From assembly GCA_029204225.1 (NCBI GenBank), contig CM055105.1, positions 51,770,331 to 51,834,330 of the forward strand: DNA of 64,000 bases. Direction: 5' to 3'. Below, piece after piece: positions 62,343-64,000 of this stretch (position 1 is the stretch's first letter; each line of letters begins with the position of its first letter). The notes beneath the pieces are model-generated. The model saw only the letters and a program-made list of their open reading frames with translations, made no database searches and had not been told where the DNA came from. The DNA is from Diphasiastrum complanatum. Its lineage: Eukaryota; Streptophyta; Lycopodiopsida; Lycopodiales; Lycopodiaceae. The translations under genes and the position numbers were made by a program.

Positions 62343-63240
62343 AATGAATCTAAATGGTTGTGAATTCTCAGCAATTCTTAACTCAGTAAATTTAGATCAT
62401 GAACAAGCAGTGAAAGAACAGATCATAAATGAATTTAGGGATGTTTTTCCATCTGAATTACCTCATGGTTTACCACCGTCTAGGTCAGTAGACCACATGA
62501 TTGAGTTAATTCTAGGAAGTCAACCTGTCTCTAGACAACCTTATAGGTTATCTCAGAAAGAGGAGACATAGATTTCAAATCAAATAGAAAAGTATTTGAG
62601 GATGAGACATATACAACCTAGTAAATCACCATGGGGCTCTCATGTTCTTCTTAAAGCGAAGAAAGATGGAGGTTTCCGGATGTGTGGATTACAAGGGCCT
62701 TAATAAAGTGACTATAAAGAATAAATATCCATTACCCAGGATGGATGACCTTGTAGATCGCTTGGGTGGAGCACGATATTTCACCAAGATAGATCTCAAG
62801 ACAGGGTACCATCAAATAAGAATTAAGTCAGAAGATGTCCAAAAGACAAGATTTTGTTCTAAATATGGTCATTATAAATTTTTAGTGTTTCCATTTGGAT
62901 TAACGAATGCTCGAGCAACGTTCCAGCAAATGATGAACGATTTATTTCATCCATATTTGGGGAAGTTTGTGGTAGTATTCTTAGATGATATTCTCGTTTA
63001 TAGTAAATCCTTGGTGGAACACGCAGAACACTTAAAAATCGTCTTGATGAAGTTCCGTTAGGAGTTACTCTACGCTAAAGAGTCCAAGTGTGAATTCTTT
63101 AAGCAAGAGTTGCTTTATCTCGGTCATAAGATCACAATAAATGGGATCAAGATTGACGAGAATAAAATCAAGATTGTGATTGAGTGGCCAATTCCGAAAA
63201 TTGTGAGGCAGGTAAAGTATTTTTTAGGTTTTATGTTTAG
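62329..63240 (+). pseudogene. Ty3/gypsy reverse transcriptase, 3'-truncated
   Basis: EFRDVFPSELPHGLPPSRSV, DHMIELILGSQPVSRQPYRL and, after TAG at 62569-62571, YLRMRHIQPSKSPWGSHVLL. Then, after a shift at about 62685, VDYKGLNKVTIKNKYPLPRM, DDLVDRLGGARYFTKIDLKT and GYHQIRI follow. FPFGLTNARATFQQMMNDLF and VVFLDDILVYSKS carry the catalytic Asp pair. After TAG at 63059-63061 the same frame reads LLYAKESKCEFFKQELLYLG and PIPKIVRQVKYFLGF, ending near 63240 where LTR-like DNA begins. RNase H and integrase are missing. Confidence 0.88.
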
Positions 63241-63265
63241 GATTTGTAAGCAGGATCTAAGGAGC

Positions 63266-63941
63266 TTCCCTTACAACTAAGGACCATAACTGGATCTTTG
63301 AATGATCCAGAAGGTTGATTGTGTGCTTGCTAAACAATCTATTAGATACTAGTCAACAGAAAACAAGATCTAGTTTAACAGCTTGATAGAAAACAAGTAG
63401 AGACAATCAAAGCATTGATCAAAAACTTAATTTTCAGTTCATACGTGTGAAAAGGAAGCTGCTGTATGGCCTGTAGACAAAGTTTGAAGTGTGCCAAAGC
63501 TAGGTTTCATTGGAATCAATCACTATCATCATACAAAGAGAGAAAATCCGAGTTTCTCCTTGAGGCTCCAAAAAGTTTTTATCTCCTCACTATGGAGAAT
63601 GGAAATACATAGTAAAAGACACTTCCTTTGCAAAGTTAGGTGAAAATCAAGCATGTAATAAGGAAGTAGACTCAACTTTCTTGCCCTAAATTGAAAACCC
63701 TAGCCTAGATCCAAGAGTCATGCCTGGTAGGTACAAATCTCATCATAAATCAAGGTCTAGATCCTACAAAGTAGGAATCACTACCAAATGGACACAACCA
63801 CTCCTCTTGACTCGTGATAACCTACATTAGGTGTGGATTGACAAGTGGCACTTTGGCCATTTAAGTGACTAACAAAAAATATTGACAAAATATACAATAT
63901 TCTACATGGCTAGATTTGCCAATGTAGGCAATTTTTCACAG
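63266..63941 (+). repeat. Diverged B-like LTR cutting the gypsy RT
   Basis: Aligns with the family-B LTR from aaggaccataa(c/a)tggatc onward and shares tgcttgctaaacaatctat and tctacatggctagatttgcc, ending TTTTTCACA at 63941. The first bases, corresponding to TGTGAAAGTACTG, are too changed to place exactly. Clearly older or from a sister family compared with 11759 and 55929. Confidence 0.75.
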
Positions 63942-64000
63942 ATCATGACCTAAGTCAAAATGGTTCATAGTATCAAAATAGATTTTGGGTCGAAATAGAT

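Overview
The window reads as nuclear DNA of a land plant with a repeat-dominated genome. It is visibly AT-rich, and almost every recognisable coding stretch belongs to a Ty1/copia or Ty3/gypsy LTR retrotransposon. At least seven copia primer-binding sites have the core TGGTATCAGAG, the usual plant copia match to initiator tRNA-Met. The species cannot be named from the sequence. No intact host gene, rRNA, tRNA or CRISPR array was recognised. Short GT-AG introns of 89-112 bp occur only at 20.6-23.6 kb and 27.9 kb.

Layout. 0-3.3 kb: AT-rich DNA with an acidic unknown reading frame, a gypsy integrase C-terminus and an unknown degenerate frame. 3.7-12.5 kb: minus-strand copia A, with gag-deleted copia B lying inside its upstream LTR. 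12.5-19.97 kb: a 5' fragment of family C, then plus-strand copia E, whose RT is split by a 1.1-kb insertion and whose RNase H end is tandemly duplicated. 19.97-24.28 kb: the least ordinary part. A spliced unknown gene (Y, +) converges on a spliced Ulp1/C48 protease gene (-). Beside them are an unknown plus-strand frame, a spliced gene (Z, -) with the motif WSSQGMEKSHWQ, and a gypsy gag fragment. 24.28-27.6 kb: copia C (5' LTR, gag, protease, integrase, then truncation). 27.68-28.12 kb: a second Z copy in opposite orientation. 28.12-32.4 kb: minus-strand copia D, a stray piece of C gag and an LTR-like block.

32.5-36.6 kb: a decayed coiled-coil gene, DNA with no recognised gene, and an LTR start with a TATA box and a long GA microsatellite. 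36.6-43.2 kb: copia I (two LTRs, ATATG target duplication) nested in the 5' LTR of related copia J. 43.2-45.8 kb: a minisatellite and copia K (gag remnant joined to RT/RNase H). 46-50 kb: decayed gypsy remnants and a 96-bp duplication. 50-58.5 kb: a tandem array of about 0.86-kb units carrying a solo family-B LTR and another LTR+PBS fragment. 58.5-61.3 kb: copia H (gag only, 3' LTR half). 61.6-63.94 kb: gypsy protease-RT cut by a B-like LTR.

How the parts relate. The copia copies show three modes of decay: internal deletion (A, B, H, I, J, K), nested insertion (B in A, I in J, solo LTR in satellite) and truncation (C, D, E). Gene Y, the Ulp1 gene and gene Z may be parts of one multi-gene DNA mobile element. 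That is inference from proximity, similar intron style and the second Z copy. No terminal repeats or recognised transposase core were seen.
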